From Trematomus loennbergii (lineage: Eukaryota > Chordata > Actinopteri > Perciformes > Nototheniidae): 64,000 bases of DNA. This document shows positions 33,519 through 45,128 of this stretch, piece after piece (positions within the stretch are counted from its first letter, which is position 1; each line of letters opens with the position of its first letter). The stretch covers positions 1,266,419 through 1,330,418 of the forward strand of contig JAAOOA010000066.1 of the NCBI GenBank assembly GCA_012861695.1, given 5' to 3'. Position numbers and translations under genes: made by a program. The notes under the pieces were generated by a model that saw nothing but the letters and a program-made list of their open reading frames with translations, ran no database searches and was not told the DNA's origin.

Positions 33519-33725
33519 ATGGAAGTCGAGGAGAAAGAGATACACAGCGCACCGAAAAATACCTACAAATCAAACGTTTGGCAACAATTCGGATTTTTCA
33601 AGAAAGACGGACAACAACAAAATTGTAAACGATGCCGTGCCGCTTTAAAGTACACAAGTAGTACGAGGAACTTAGCGACGCACATAGAGGCAACATGGGG
33701 TCTGCGGCTGAAAAGAGAAACCTGA
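33519..33725 (+). pseudogene. N-terminal BED zinc finger of a hAT transposase, truncated
   Basis: A 68-residue frame begins MEVEEKE and contains SNVWQQFGFFKKDG, the aromatic motif at the start of a BED finger, then CKRC (first two zinc ligands) and NLATHIEATW. BED fingers need a second His or Cys four or so residues after the His; here the place is taken by TW, so the finger is probably dead. The rest of the transposase (RNase-H fold, dimerisation domain) is missing. Confidence 0.75.
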
Positions 33726-33951
33726 AAGTAAGACATATGAGTTCAATCACTCAGTGAGGTGTAATGTCAGAGAGAGTGGTGTTTAGTTTACAGCAGCCTG
33801 TGACTGCCAATAATAGTTTACATGTCTTCCTTACAATTGTAAGCAGTTATGAAATACCTGTTTGTGAAAGGTTATTTGTATTTGTTATTGTTCATATAGA
33901 AACCACACCACTGCTTTCTGCACACTGGTGAGTTAGCCTATGAATGAGTGT

Positions 33952-36323
33952 TTAAAGCTCCCATGTCATGCTTTTCCGGTTATTACCCGTCCCCTTGTGT
34001 GTTATGAAGGTTTTTATGCATGTAAACGGTGTGCAGAGTCAAAACCCTCAAAGTACACCCTGTAGCGAGTAAAACTCTAACACAGAAAATACCTCCCCAA
34101 AACGCCTCGTTGGAGATACGTCACTGCCCATTTGAGTCTTCCATTTAGTTCCGGGTACGGCCTGATGTCATGCGGTACCCGGAACGAAATGGACCAATCC
34201 CGAAGAGCTATGGCCACACCCAGCGGCGCTGGCCGCACCCTCTGCCAGCCTAACATTTACTGTTGGAAGCTCTGGTTCAGTTCACAATCGATCCAGTCAT
34301 GCCACTGCCAAGGACCTGTTTCCTGAAATGTGAGGAGAAATCTGAGCTGTTTGTCCTACCGACGGAAGAACCACGACGAAGTCAGTGGTTGAAATTTCTT
34401 TTTAACACTGTTCCTCCAGAGGTTCGAAGAACCGGCATTTCACAGACGAAAGCTTCCAAAACATTGCCCAGTTTGAGGCCGGATATGCACAGCTTGTTTG
34501 GACCGTTTGGAGCAGGGGAAGATTCGGGTACACAACCTGTAAGTTTGCATTGTTATTTGTGTATTTATCAAACCTACCACGACTGTTTAAATGTGTAAAC
34601 ATGTTTCGGACTGCTAAGCCAGTGCTAACTGTGCTAACTAAGTTGCTAGCGTTTCCATATATCAACTCCAATATTAGCAGATCGCCTTACATACATGTTC
34701 CTCATAGCTGGATAATGTCTGCATTCACACACGAAATAGTCATAGACCGTATACTCCTGGTGATTTACCGTACGGTCAGTCGCGAAACGTAATTACATTA
34801 TAGCTGGCGTAGCGTGTATGCTACCGATCTAACCGACGGAGCTAGACCTTAGTTTGGTCGGAAAAACATTTTTGTTATGCTACGTTGCTAGCGTTTAAAT
34901 ATATCAACTACAATGTCAGCAGATGGCCTTACATGTTTGTCATGGCAGGAGAATGTCTGCAGTCACACACACGGAATACTCATACAGTATACTCCGGGTG
35001 ATTTACCGTACATTGTGACAGTACATACATGTATAGCTAACGAGGCTAGCTGTATGCTAGCGCAAAACAATGTATTCATGCAAGTTACAATGTATGACCG
35101 AACGTAGCAGAATACCCGTATAATATTGCAATTATAAACACGTTATTGCTAGCCTAATATGAACCACTAGCTTTTGTTCATAGTAGTTTTATTACACTAC
35201 ATTATAGTTGCCGTTCCTCCAAGCTAACGTTCATATCGTGTTAGCTACCAAGGTAAACAAAGCTAGGTTAGCATATTAGCAGGCAAGCTGTTCATTAGAT
35301 AGATCCACACTCCTACCACAACTACTACTAACGAATCTAAAACAACTAAGTTTCTCTAATATTTTGTGATTTGCATTTTATTTCGTCCAGGTAGATCCTG
35401 CCGGACAATACATGACTGGACGACCACACTGAGGCATCGTCTCAAAAAGCCCCGGCTGCTATAAGCAAGATGCCGACAACGGGGAGTAATTGACGATATA
35501 CCGTGTATATATGTATATTTACGTTCATTTTGTACATTTCTAAAAATAAAGTTTAATGGAAATACTTAGTAGGCCTATCCTTTCTTCCCTGAATTATTTG
35601 CTCCTATAACATATCATTCATATATAGCAAACCATGATTTGATTTCTCATCAAACAGTAGTAGTTTATAACGGGTAAAAATAACTTACTCTTTGTTATGA
35701 CCGGCTCGTAGGCCACAACGGAAAGACAAGGAGACATACACGAGTTTACAAAACCACGGCACATTTATTGTGGTAAATGCAGAGATAGGTGGTCAGGGAA
35801 GAGGATCGCTGAGCTGCTTGGAGGGAGAGAGGGGCTGCCGTTTGACTCCGGGCAGCTGGCTAGCACCTCGGCTCCGGCCAGGTGTCCGTGATCGCGCTGA
35901 TTAGCCTCTTCAGCTCCACCCCATCGTAAGACAAAGGCCCTGGGGCCGTCACACTCTTCTATAACAACAGTTAAAATATATATGTATATAAAATATACGG
36001 CTGTACCGACGCCATGATAAGACTGATGTTCGGCTGAGAGCAGCCGTTTAGACATGGGCGCAGCCTCTCTGGTGGTTGACTAATCAGAACAGAGTGGCCG
36101 AGCTGACCAATCGGAGCACACTAGGCTCACAGGGAGGGGGGGGCAAGAGCTCCAACGAGTCGTTTAGTGGAGAGAGTGAATACTGCTGAATACACATGCT
36201 TGACAGAGATGCTGTATGCGAAACCAATGTGAGTTTGGAAAATTGCACAGTATAAATCTATTTTAGTATACCTCAACAATGTAATTATGATCAGTGGAAA
36301 TGGCCATGACATGGGCCCTTTAA
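33952..36323 (+). mobile_element. Kolobok-like TTAA element, copy B, uninterrupted
   Basis: TTAAAGCTCCCATGTCATGC starts at 33952 and the inverted TTAAAGGGCCCATGTCATGG ends with TTAA at 36320-36323. It is 2372 bp and matches copy A (1698-8200) apart from the LTR element there and some indels. Copy B has an extra segment (about 34225-34410) with the first half of the THAP domain. A shared AATAAAGTTTAATGG at about 35545 may be its polyadenylation signal. Confidence 0.75.
34299..34530 (+). pseudogene. THAP-domain remnant in two frames (copy B)
   Basis: The first frame reads MPLPRTCFLKCEEK and continues through PRRSQWLKFLFNT, resembling the N-terminal half of a THAP domain (the paired Cys and the R..QW motif). 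The second half, HFTDESFQNIAQFEAGYAQ, lies in another frame starting at about 34424, so there is a frameshift or a lost intron boundary near 34405-34424. A splice donor (CCT|GTAAGT) follows at about 34540. THAP domains are found in Kolobok and P-type transposases. No catalytic domain remains. Confidence 0.55.
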
Positions 36324-37636
36324 GCACATCAGGCTGGCAGTTGTATGGGCATTGCACTATGGTAGTTGTTATTTGCAAATTGTTAATCATGGTCAATGCA
36401 TCCTTAAATTGTTTAACTGTGAGGTGTTATACAATTGTACTGTACTCTGGAGAGTTTTTTAAGGTAACAAAGGTAAAAAGAAACAGCATAATGGGATGTG
36501 CAGTACTAGTAGAGAGAACCAAATATGTAAAGCACCTTTTTGTTAATGTATGATTTGCTGCATATAAGGAATACAACAAAATCCTCTGTCGTACCATATT
36601 GAAGTATCATTATTTTGCGTCGTGTTGAATCGCATCGTATCGCATAATGTTGAATCAAATCGTATCGAACTGTATCGCAACAGGGGTGAATCGTATCGTA
36701 TCGCACCGCCTGGTGTTTCAAATGTATCGTTAATGTATCGTATCGTTGGCAATGTATCGAGATGCGCATCGCATCCGCCTCAGTGATGGAGATGCACATC
36801 CCTAGGTCAGACACATTACCGTAAAAAATGAGCAGGTTCAGACGATAAATATTGCCGCCATGAATCAAAACGTACTCGCAAAAAGGCGGGGCTTAGAAAG
36901 AAATGCTCATAACTCATCAACAATGTATCCATTCACCACAGACTTTGGTGGATAGTTTCAGTCTGTCTTGGGGAATAGGCACACCAAAGCATTTTCATTT
37001 TGGACTATAGGGGGCGCCAAAAACACCACCTATTTATAACTCAAGAACGGATGGACGAAAGAATGCAAAACTTGGGACACACGTCACAGCCCACGACCTT
37101 TTCGAGAATGTAAAAAAAAACGTAATTTTTCAAAAAAACTTCTCACTAGCGCCCCCTATTGTGTGGTAGTCACATATAGTTTCTCAGAACTTCACACATT
37201 TTGGCACACACATTCCTCATGGAAAATGATCGGAAAAGTTCCAATCCAGGACAATTTAAGCGCATATCCAAAGTGATGCTATATTGCGAAGGAATAGTCG
37301 ATCGCTTGAACGTGGAGCTCGTAGGCTTACGGAGAATGTACCATTTTTTACCATTTATATGTCAGATACTACCTTAAGCTACTGAGACCCGCCTGTCTGC
37401 CCGGCACATCAACTCTCCACACACACACACCCACACCTACACAATGTACAACACACACATACACTCTACAAAACACACCTACACATTGTACAACAAACAC
37501 AAACAGTTTGCAGAGCTGTGCTTCGTTGACATAAGTCCAGCCATGCGTCACGCCTCTTTTAAACATCACTGTTGGCTGAAATCGACTCCGGAGAATACAT
37601 CAGTGTACCCTTGGTTATAGCTCCTCCAGAGAGACT

Positions 37637-37695
37637 CCTCTCTCCTCTCTCCTCTCTCCTCTCTCCTCTCTCCTCTCTCCTCTCTCCTCTCTCCT
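37637..37695. repeat. CTCTCTC-type 7-bp minisatellite
   Basis: TCTCTCC repeats about eight times, inside a larger imperfect duplication of the ATACATCAGTGTACCCT block (about 37597 and 37696). Confidence 0.9.
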
Positions 37696-38430
37696 ATACA
37701 TCAGTGTACCCTCGGTTATAGCTCCTCCAAAGAGACTCCTCTCTCCTCTCCATTAGTGTATCCTTGGTTACGGCTCCTCCAGACAGCCTCCTCGATAATC
37801 GATCCTCGACGAACCTTTATAGAAATTTGTTCCTTCCAGACGGCGCGTCTGCTTGACGCCGGGACGACCGGCCGCCCTCCCTGACAGGCGCACGGACGCG
37901 AGGGCCCGCTCATCACTGCGCGCACTTCTGTGACCACAGTTTTAATTACAATTACATTTGAACTAGTAAAAACAAATTTCTGATATCAAGAATTCAATTT
38001 CAACTAGTCGAAAGGATTTTGAACTAGTTCAAATTGTATTTCTGATATAACAATTGGCATTTTGACTAGTTGAAATTGAATTCCTGATATCAAAAAAAGG
38101 ATTTTGAACTAGTTCAAATTGTATTTCTGATATCAACAATTGAATTACCGATATCAGACTCCCATTGATATGAATGAGAAAAACGATGCAAATCTCACTA
38201 GTTAAAATGACATTTCTGATATCAACAATACACATTACAGTTACAATTGAATTTCTGATATCAAGAATTCGCATTCTAACTAGTTAAAATTAATGTTTGA
38301 TATCAGAAATAAACATTATTACTAGTAAGAATTGAATTTTTGATATCAAGAATTTGCATTCTTAGTAGTAAGAATTGATTTTTTGATATCCTCCAGAAAT
38401 GAATAAAGCTAAATCGGCTTGCCAAAAGCT

Positions 38431-38600
38431 TTAGAGTGTGTTTGTGTAAGAGAGTGGCAGTGAAGGACAGCTGTGGGTGATTGGAACAGGGAGGAAATGA
38501 GCTGTTACGCGTCCTAGTAAATTGTGTACTAGCCTTGAAGAGAGTACAATGTCGTCGGAGGGAAAACAGATTCTCACCTGAAGCAGGATTGGTTACTGAA
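38431..38600 (+). repeat. Right copy of the old direct duplication
   Basis: Matches 31388-31640 as described there. The long-inverted-repeat element lies between the two. Confidence 0.5.
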
Positions 38601-38627
38601 TAGCCTTAGGTAAGATGGTGCATTTGT

Positions 38628-38720
38628 ATAGATAGATAGATAGATAGATAGATAGTACTTTATTGATCCCAAATTGGGAAATTGTTGTTGTTACAGCAGC
38701 ATAAAAGGCATTTTACAATA
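38628..38720 (-). mobile_element. Non-LTR retrotransposon 3' end with GATA tail
   Basis: On the minus strand the sequence GGGATCAATAAAGTAC runs directly into (TATC)n. This is the usual 3' end of several fish LINE-type elements (and SINEs that borrow their tail). Only the last 60 or so bases are recognised. Confidence 0.6.
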
Positions 38721-40890
38721 AAACTAAACGAAACAAAAATATACAAGAATAGAAATAAAAATAAAATAAAATATAAAATATACATGTCGAAATAGAAAAT
38801 ATACATGCAGATATATATATACATATATACAATATATATATATATATATATATTCAAAATATATGGAATATGGAGTATAAATATTCAACAGATTATAGAG
38901 TAAAATGTATTGTGACGGCATCTCTATCTTACCAATATTCCATGTATATCTTTTGTCTTGTTGTGTCTGCATCACACTAATTCAAGCATGTTTCATTGGG
39001 TCTGAAGAGTACTAAGAGACGGTGTGATGGAAATTCTTTCCAGAGCAATAACACAAAGAGGCTGCTGGAAGCTGGAACTGACGTCTTACAATACTGAAGG
39101 TTAATTGAAAAGCTTGGCCAAGGAGACACAGTGTGTGTGGACAACCTCTCTACAAAGCCTTTAGTGCTCTGGTCGTCACTGGAGTGAAGAGGAAAAAAGC
39201 CATCAAGAACATTTGAGAGGCAGCAGAGAAAGTCTTGAAAAGGTTCTGGATCTTGAGAGGAGGTCCAAGGGGAGGGGGGAATGCTACCTTAATGCCTGAG
39301 CTAGGGGTCTGATGTCAAGGACCAGAGACACCCAATGGCATCTGGTTACATGACGATGTATCCAGGAGCATCGACATGATGTATCTTATTAATCATTGAA
39401 TATACTAATAGATAGGAAATAGCTCGAACATTACTTGACGGGGTGTGGTCAACAACATCTTAATCTTCAGTGCAGTTGATTAGCAGAGTTTGATGTTGTG
39501 TCTGGACAACCAGACCAAAGATCTGAACCTGCTTGCTCCTTTTTAAACAGTCCCAGACCTGCTGTTTCATCTTCCCCTAACACTCGCAATGTTTTGACAT
39601 CTCTTTCTTTTGAAACTTGCCCCTCCCATTGTTGCATTGATTTTCTGTTTTCTAGCACCTCATCAACTCTTCTAGCTAGTCACCTTCCCCTGCCTAGCGC
39701 CATGCTGTTCTTTCCTAACTTTATTTATTCAGAACTCTCAACTCTTCAAACCATGGGCCTTCTGTTCCTTGAATGTACCCTAACACCACACACCAACACA
39801 CACATCTCCCTACTCCTGCATACAGGCCATTGGGTTGTTTGGTGCTCACCAGGGTTTGATTTAAAGATTTCACAACAGCCCAAACGAACAACACTCAACA
39901 GGCAATTAGACCAGATTTATTCAACGAAAAAACATGAGGTTTAGATTTCACTCCACTTTTGTATCAGCAGAGAGACGATGCCCTTAATTGCAAACAAACT
40001 GTGGTTCAAATATCTTAGAAAAAAATAACAGGATGGCTTGAGTTGCAAAAATAGATTGGAAACAGTGGAAGACAAAAGCCTATACACGTTAATCCCCTCC
40101 CCCTTGACCAATCAACTTTTAAACAATGAATTAGCATGGTTATACAACATTTTTAAGGCCAGTTCTTCAAGTAATTAAACACAACATATGAGTCATCATA
40201 TCCTACTCAATTACTTAAAGTTAAACCCAAAACACTGGACCCAGGAACCCTTGCTCGTCAGGTGGATCGATTCCTCTCAGCAGATATTCTGACTTCTTAC
40301 CGTTTTACCTTGCGTCACTGGCCATGATTCATCTCTGCTCCTGCTGTGAGTCATAACAGCTCCTCTCATAGTGCATGTGAGCGGTCTCTGACCATGATGC
40401 TCTGCACACTCGTATGCTATTCATGGCCATTGTGGCCGTCTCGTCTGCTTCCATGGAAACCGAGCTGCTGTGATGAGGAATGGAGAATGAACGTGACAAG
40501 AAGTAATCCATGTTTAGTGCAGGACAGGCACGCACGCTGTATCCTCGCCTCGTAACTCACACTGCTCTGACATATTCAGCACAGGAAATATATGACCTTA
40601 TTTCACTCCCAGCAGCATGTCTTTGAATGCATCTCAATCAACACAAGATAACATGGTGCCATGTTCTTCATCATACATCCTGCTTCCTCAGTGTTCTCTG
40701 TTGATATGTGTAGCTGGACATTTCTGGACTCTATGTGTATTCTCTTACCCAAATTGTGTTTACTGTTAAAAAATAGGATGATATGATATGAGGGAATTTT
40801 TCAATCAGCACTTCTGACCCCTTAACGTCCAGGAGCGACGCTTGGTCAGGGTCCTATGGCGTGCAGTTGTGACGCGCCGAGTCTCCTTCA
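38721..40890. other. Intergenic DNA, nothing recognised
   Basis: Contains an AT-rich TATA tract (about 38805-38870). A 148-codon frame at 39498-39944 has no family resemblance and low-complexity composition; I do not call it a gene. Confidence 0.6.
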
Positions 40891-40894
40891 GCTT

Positions 40895-41285
40895 CATAAA
40901 CGGACGCAAAGAGCTTTCAACTGATTGCAATGTATTCCCATCGGCAGCGGTATTTGACGCTCAGGGAAGCACCGCATCGGTCCATGTCGGCGGCAGTTAA
41001 AGGCAATGTGAGCGTCCATTCCCATTGGATAACGGAGGATTTTACACCCGGAAGTAAGTATTCTCCTTAATGTCGATTGATTTGACAGTGATATCTGCAC
41101 TACTCATCAACTCAAAAACACCAGATTATCCTTGTTAATTACACAACATTGATTGGTTTAAATTGTGTACAATGCTTTTGTATTTTCCCCCTTTGATTCG
41201 GAGAAACAAATATTTTTTCGGAGTTTAGGATGGCAGAAGACACTACACTACCCAGAATCCTCAGCTATCGTTTGGGACTACACCG
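40895..41285 (+). repeat. Partial copy of the 42.5-44.3 kb foldback arm
   Basis: The segment from about 41008 (AATGTGAGCGTCCATTCCC) to about 41275 matches 42937-43195 closely. Just before it, about 105 extra bases (about 40907-41007) sit where the other copies join AAAGAGC directly to AATGTGAGC. Confidence 0.75.
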
Positions 41286-41459
41286 TGTGCTTTGCTCGAC
41301 AAACCCCGGAATCCTGGACGTTCAGGGAGTGAGACTGTGTTGTCTGACCCTGTTCGTCTTGACTACAACACTGGCTTCTTGTAAAAATACAAATCTGTGT
41401 GTTTTCAATGTTCCTCCCAGGGCCTCATATCTACGGTGGCCCTGAAGTGCAAGTCAAAA

Positions 41460-41539
41460 CAGCATTTCAGGAAACACCACAGCATTTCAGAAAACACCAC
41501 AGCATTTCAGAAAACGCTACAGGATTTCAGGAAACACCA
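41460..41539. repeat. 20-bp tandem repeat, four copies
   Basis: CAGCATTTCAGAAAACACCA-type units repeat four times in register with one or two changes each. Confidence 0.95.
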
Positions 41540-42454
41540 CATTTTCTGAAATACCATACCAGAACATTTTCATATTCTTATCATACACTTCTCTTTTACC
41601 TTTTTCCGTGAATGTTCCAAGTCATACCCACCAAACAAAAATTCTTGTTTTATTAAATCAACATTTATTGAGAAATGGTAAGAAAAGAAGCATTCAACAT
41701 CATGTATTTTACCCAATTCAACCCCAATCCCCCCCCCGCTTTTCTTTCTTTCTTGCATCCTAGTCCCTCCCACCAAAGATACAGTAAGAGGAACCATGCT
41801 ACAAGAGGAAAATAGGAAATGTGTTTTTTGGAAGAATTAGACGCCCTTTCTTCTGAACAATTGAACGCGCCTCAGTTTCTGATGTTGATGAACTTATTAA
41901 TGGAGGTTGTATCTGCACACGTCTGATGTTCTATTACTATGAAGAATACACATCACTGCTAGAGCAGCATCAGTCTGTTACCTGTTTCTCAAACACCTGC
42001 ATGATCAACACCCTGCCCTCTGTAGTTATTCTGTGTCCTGCTCAGAAGGGACATTCTCTGCAGACAGAATGTGTTTGTATTATTTATTCATTTGTTTGTG
42101 TCTGTATTTATTGCAATCTCCTTTCCTTTTATAAAGGATGGCCCAGTGTTTCCTTAGCTAAAGGAGATAATAAAGGAAGATGCTTGTTCAGAAGTATTTA
42201 TACTGTAATTCCCCTCTGTATAATGTGTGCTACACAGGACATATACTTGCAGGGCAAATGCTTGTGTGGTAGTATTCATATAGCACTATATGTTCCACAG
42301 TGATGACCTGGTCTGCTATCTCCCACTCCTGTGCAATACAAACAATTTAATTGCAATCCTGTAATTATATACAAACTAATCAGTTTCCTAGCAAACAGAT
42401 CATTAAAATGGTAGGAGAACACAATGAGCGGAAGTAATGTCAGACATGACCAAC

Positions 42455-44275
42455 CTGGTCTCACCAGAATGCGTGACTCCACCACGACTCCTTAACACTG
42501 CAGTGCGTGGTGGAGTCACGAACTTTGCTACATTGCAACAACCCCAATGTAAAGTGAATGAGGCTCCTTTGTCGTGGTGCACACACGCATTTCTACAACG
42601 TCCAGCAGTGAGCTTTTATTCTATAAAACGTTTTTAAAATCTACTTTATAGCTTGTAGTAACTCACGGGAGGCTTCTTTTATTTTATTTGTATTCATAAT
42701 AATTTTTATTTTTCGTCAGAATGTATTATGGTGCATTAGTTACGATTTTTTGTTCTCAAAAAACAGTGCATTGTGTGTAATACTACTGTGATTTTTATTA
42801 AATTAGTTAGTTTTTAAGGAAGGCCAGAGCTTCAGCTGTGTCAAATAGATTGTTCCCTTTAGTTAACGTTATTTAAAGATAATTATATTCCTATTTGATC
42901 AAGTCCCCTTTATTGTATTACGGAGGCAAAGAGCAATGTGAGCGTCCATTCCCATTGGATAACGGAGGATTTTACACCCGGAAGTAAGTATTCTCCTTAC
43001 TGTCGATTGATTTTACAGTGATATCTGCACTACTCATCAACTCAAAAACACCAGATTATCCTTGTTAATTACACAACATTGATTGGTTTACATTGTGTAC
43101 AATGCTTTTGTATTTTCCCCTTTCGATTCGGAGAAACAAATATTTGTTCAGAGTTTAGGATGGCCGAAGACACTACACTACCCAGAATCCTCAGCTATTG
43201 TTCCGCTTTGCCTCAAGCTCTGTGATTGGTTGACCTCCAACTGCATTCCATATGAAAAAAAACGTTTCGTAAAAGATAAAATCATACTTTATTCAGCAGT
43301 GCTTGCTTTACTCTTTGAAAGTCATCACATGAATGCATTGTAATGAATGGTTTGGCTGCATTAAACATTACACATCTGTCGTAGTTCTTTATTTATCTAC
43401 AGAGATCGGGCCTCAGAATAGACCGGAAACTATTCTTTTACCGTTCTGTTTTAATTTCACAATAAAGTTAGTAGTAATATTCTAAGGCGTTCTAAGCACA
43501 TGGTGTAGTCCCATAGCTGAGGATTCTGGGTAGTGTAGTGTCTTCTGCCATCCAAACAGTCCGAAAAAATATTTGTTTCTCCGAATCGAAAGGGGAAAAT
43601 ACAAAAGCATTGTACACAATTTAAACCAATCAATGTTGTGTAATTAACAAGGATAATCTGGTGTTTTTGAGTTGATGAGTAGTGCAGATATCACTGTAAA
43701 ATCAATCGACAGTAAGGAGAATACTTACTTCCGGGTGTAAAATCCTCTGTTATCCAATGGGAATGGACGCTCACATTGCTCTCTGCGTCCGTAATACAAT
43801 AAAGGGGACATGATCAAATAGGAATATAATTATCTTTTAAATAACGTTAACTAAAGGGAACAATCTATTTGACACAGCTGAAGCTCTGGCCTTCCTTAAA
43901 AACTAACTCATTTAATAAAAATCACAGTTGTATTACACACAATGCACTGTGTTTTGAGAACAAAAATTGGTAAATAATGCACCATAATACATTCTGACGA
44001 AAAATAAAAATGATTATGAATACAAATAAAATAAAAGAAGCCTCCCGTGAGTTACTACAAGCTATAAAGTAGATTTTAAAAACGTTTTATAGAATAAAAC
44101 CTCACTGCTGGACGTTGTAGAAATGCGTGTGTGCACCACGACAAAGGAGCCTCATTCACTTTACATTGGGGTTGCCGACACGTAAATGTAGCAGAGTGCG
44201 TGACTCCACCACGCACTGCAGTGTTAAGGAGTCGTGGTGGAGTCACGCATTCTGGTGAGACCAGGTTGGACATGA
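42455..44275. mobile_element. Foldback element with arms of about 750 bp
   Basis: The left arm (about 42460-43197) begins ACCTGGTCTCACCAGAATGC and is repeated inverted in the right arm (about 43518-44270). The spacer is about 320 bp. Each outer end has its own 16-bp hairpin (GTGACTCCACCACG with CGTGGTGGAGTCAC). Both arms end inwards with an ACTACACTACCCAGAATCC motif. No coding frame. Other copies: 40895-41285 (part of the left arm) and 60770-61347 (loop plus right arm). Confidence 0.85.
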
Positions 44276-45110
44276 CACCCTAGTATAATTTTAGAATAAA
44301 ATGGGAAACAAGATTTTCATTGCCATTTCTACACTGTAGCTTATGTGCAAATTACATAAAAAACTTTGATCAGGTCAACAAAAGCCAGAATCTTGACACA
44401 ATATTTATTTTGTATGTATTAGTTGTGTTTTTTAATGCTTTGATTCCTAAATGGCTCTAGCAAACAGGACACATTGAATAAGACAGTGTTCCAACTACAC
44501 ACGGATACAAAATTGATACTGATTTTCTTCCAGTGAAGACAAACATAAGCGCATTATATTCTCCAAGGTTAAAACTCCAATAGCACCTACAGTTATATTT
44601 ATGACTCCTGTATTAATTTCCAGTAGTAGTATTCAGAGTCCCATGTGTATTTGAAGTGACATCTGTCCTTGTTTGATATTAACTGTCAGTGACACTCTGA
44701 GTGAGTGCATGCATCAGTGAGACGAGTGAGACAACCCAACAGGGACTGCAGGATCACGCTTTGAATAGAGAGAGTAGGGAGGGTCCAGCTGAGGCCTTCC
44801 ACACACACCTCATCACACTGAGTGCTGCTTCCTCCCCCGACACATCTGGCAGCACAATGAGGCCGACAGCATCATTTAACTAAGTTATGAAACAAATACT
44901 CTTGAACAAAACATACAAATTACTGATGCACTGAAAGATATTAGCACCTTTTTAGAAAAATACAAATGCCTTTCTTTCCTAAAAGCCAAATAAATTGTAA
45001 ACAGACTTCTTAAATGTTGTAAAACCATAAATATATGTGCCTTGTGTAATAGCAGTGTAGGGAGTTATAATCTTTAATGTAAGGCAGGAGCCAAGCCTTT
45101 AGAGGTTGGC
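44276..45110. other. Intergenic DNA, nothing recognised
   Basis: AT-rich, no repeat or gene identified. Confidence 0.6.
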
Positions 45111-45128
45111 CCAGAGTGGGTAACGCCC

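Larger units (their letters stand above)
33273..36804 (+). mobile_element. hAT element with BED-finger remnant and exact 8-bp duplication
   Basis: The left terminus TAGGGATGTTAAGATTCACC at 33273 pairs with the inverted TAGGGATGTGCATCTCCATC ending at 36804. GGTCAGAC flanks both sides (33265-33272 and 36805-36812). Subterminal sequences are rich in repeated CGTATCG-like motifs on the right. It carries the start of a ZBED-type transposase at 33519 and is broken by Kolobok-like copy B. Confidence 0.9.
32523..38409. mobile_element. Long-inverted-repeat element with GATATC/ACTAGT arrays, host of two nested insertions
   Basis: TTTATTCATTTCTGGAGGAT at about 32526 is repeated inverted, ending near 38405. 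The arms (to about 32845 and from about 37945) are made of alternating GATATC and ACTAGT palindromes about 25-35 bp apart. Inside the arms are blocks seen with a GTGTGCTAGGACCCAACGG start (about 32842) and a GGGGGCGCCAAAAACACCAC-like segment (about 37012), then a CT-rich minisatellite. A hAT (33273-36804) interrupts it. No transposase of its own is visible and the superfamily is unknown. Confidence 0.7.

Noticed and set aside
39498..39944. A 148-codon open frame
   Set aside because: Composition is low-complexity (Ser, Leu, Thr), with no recognised motif, no splice context and no paralogue in the window.
41926..42303. A 125-codon open frame
   Set aside because: Cys- and Ile-rich chance frame in AT-rich DNA, with no motif.
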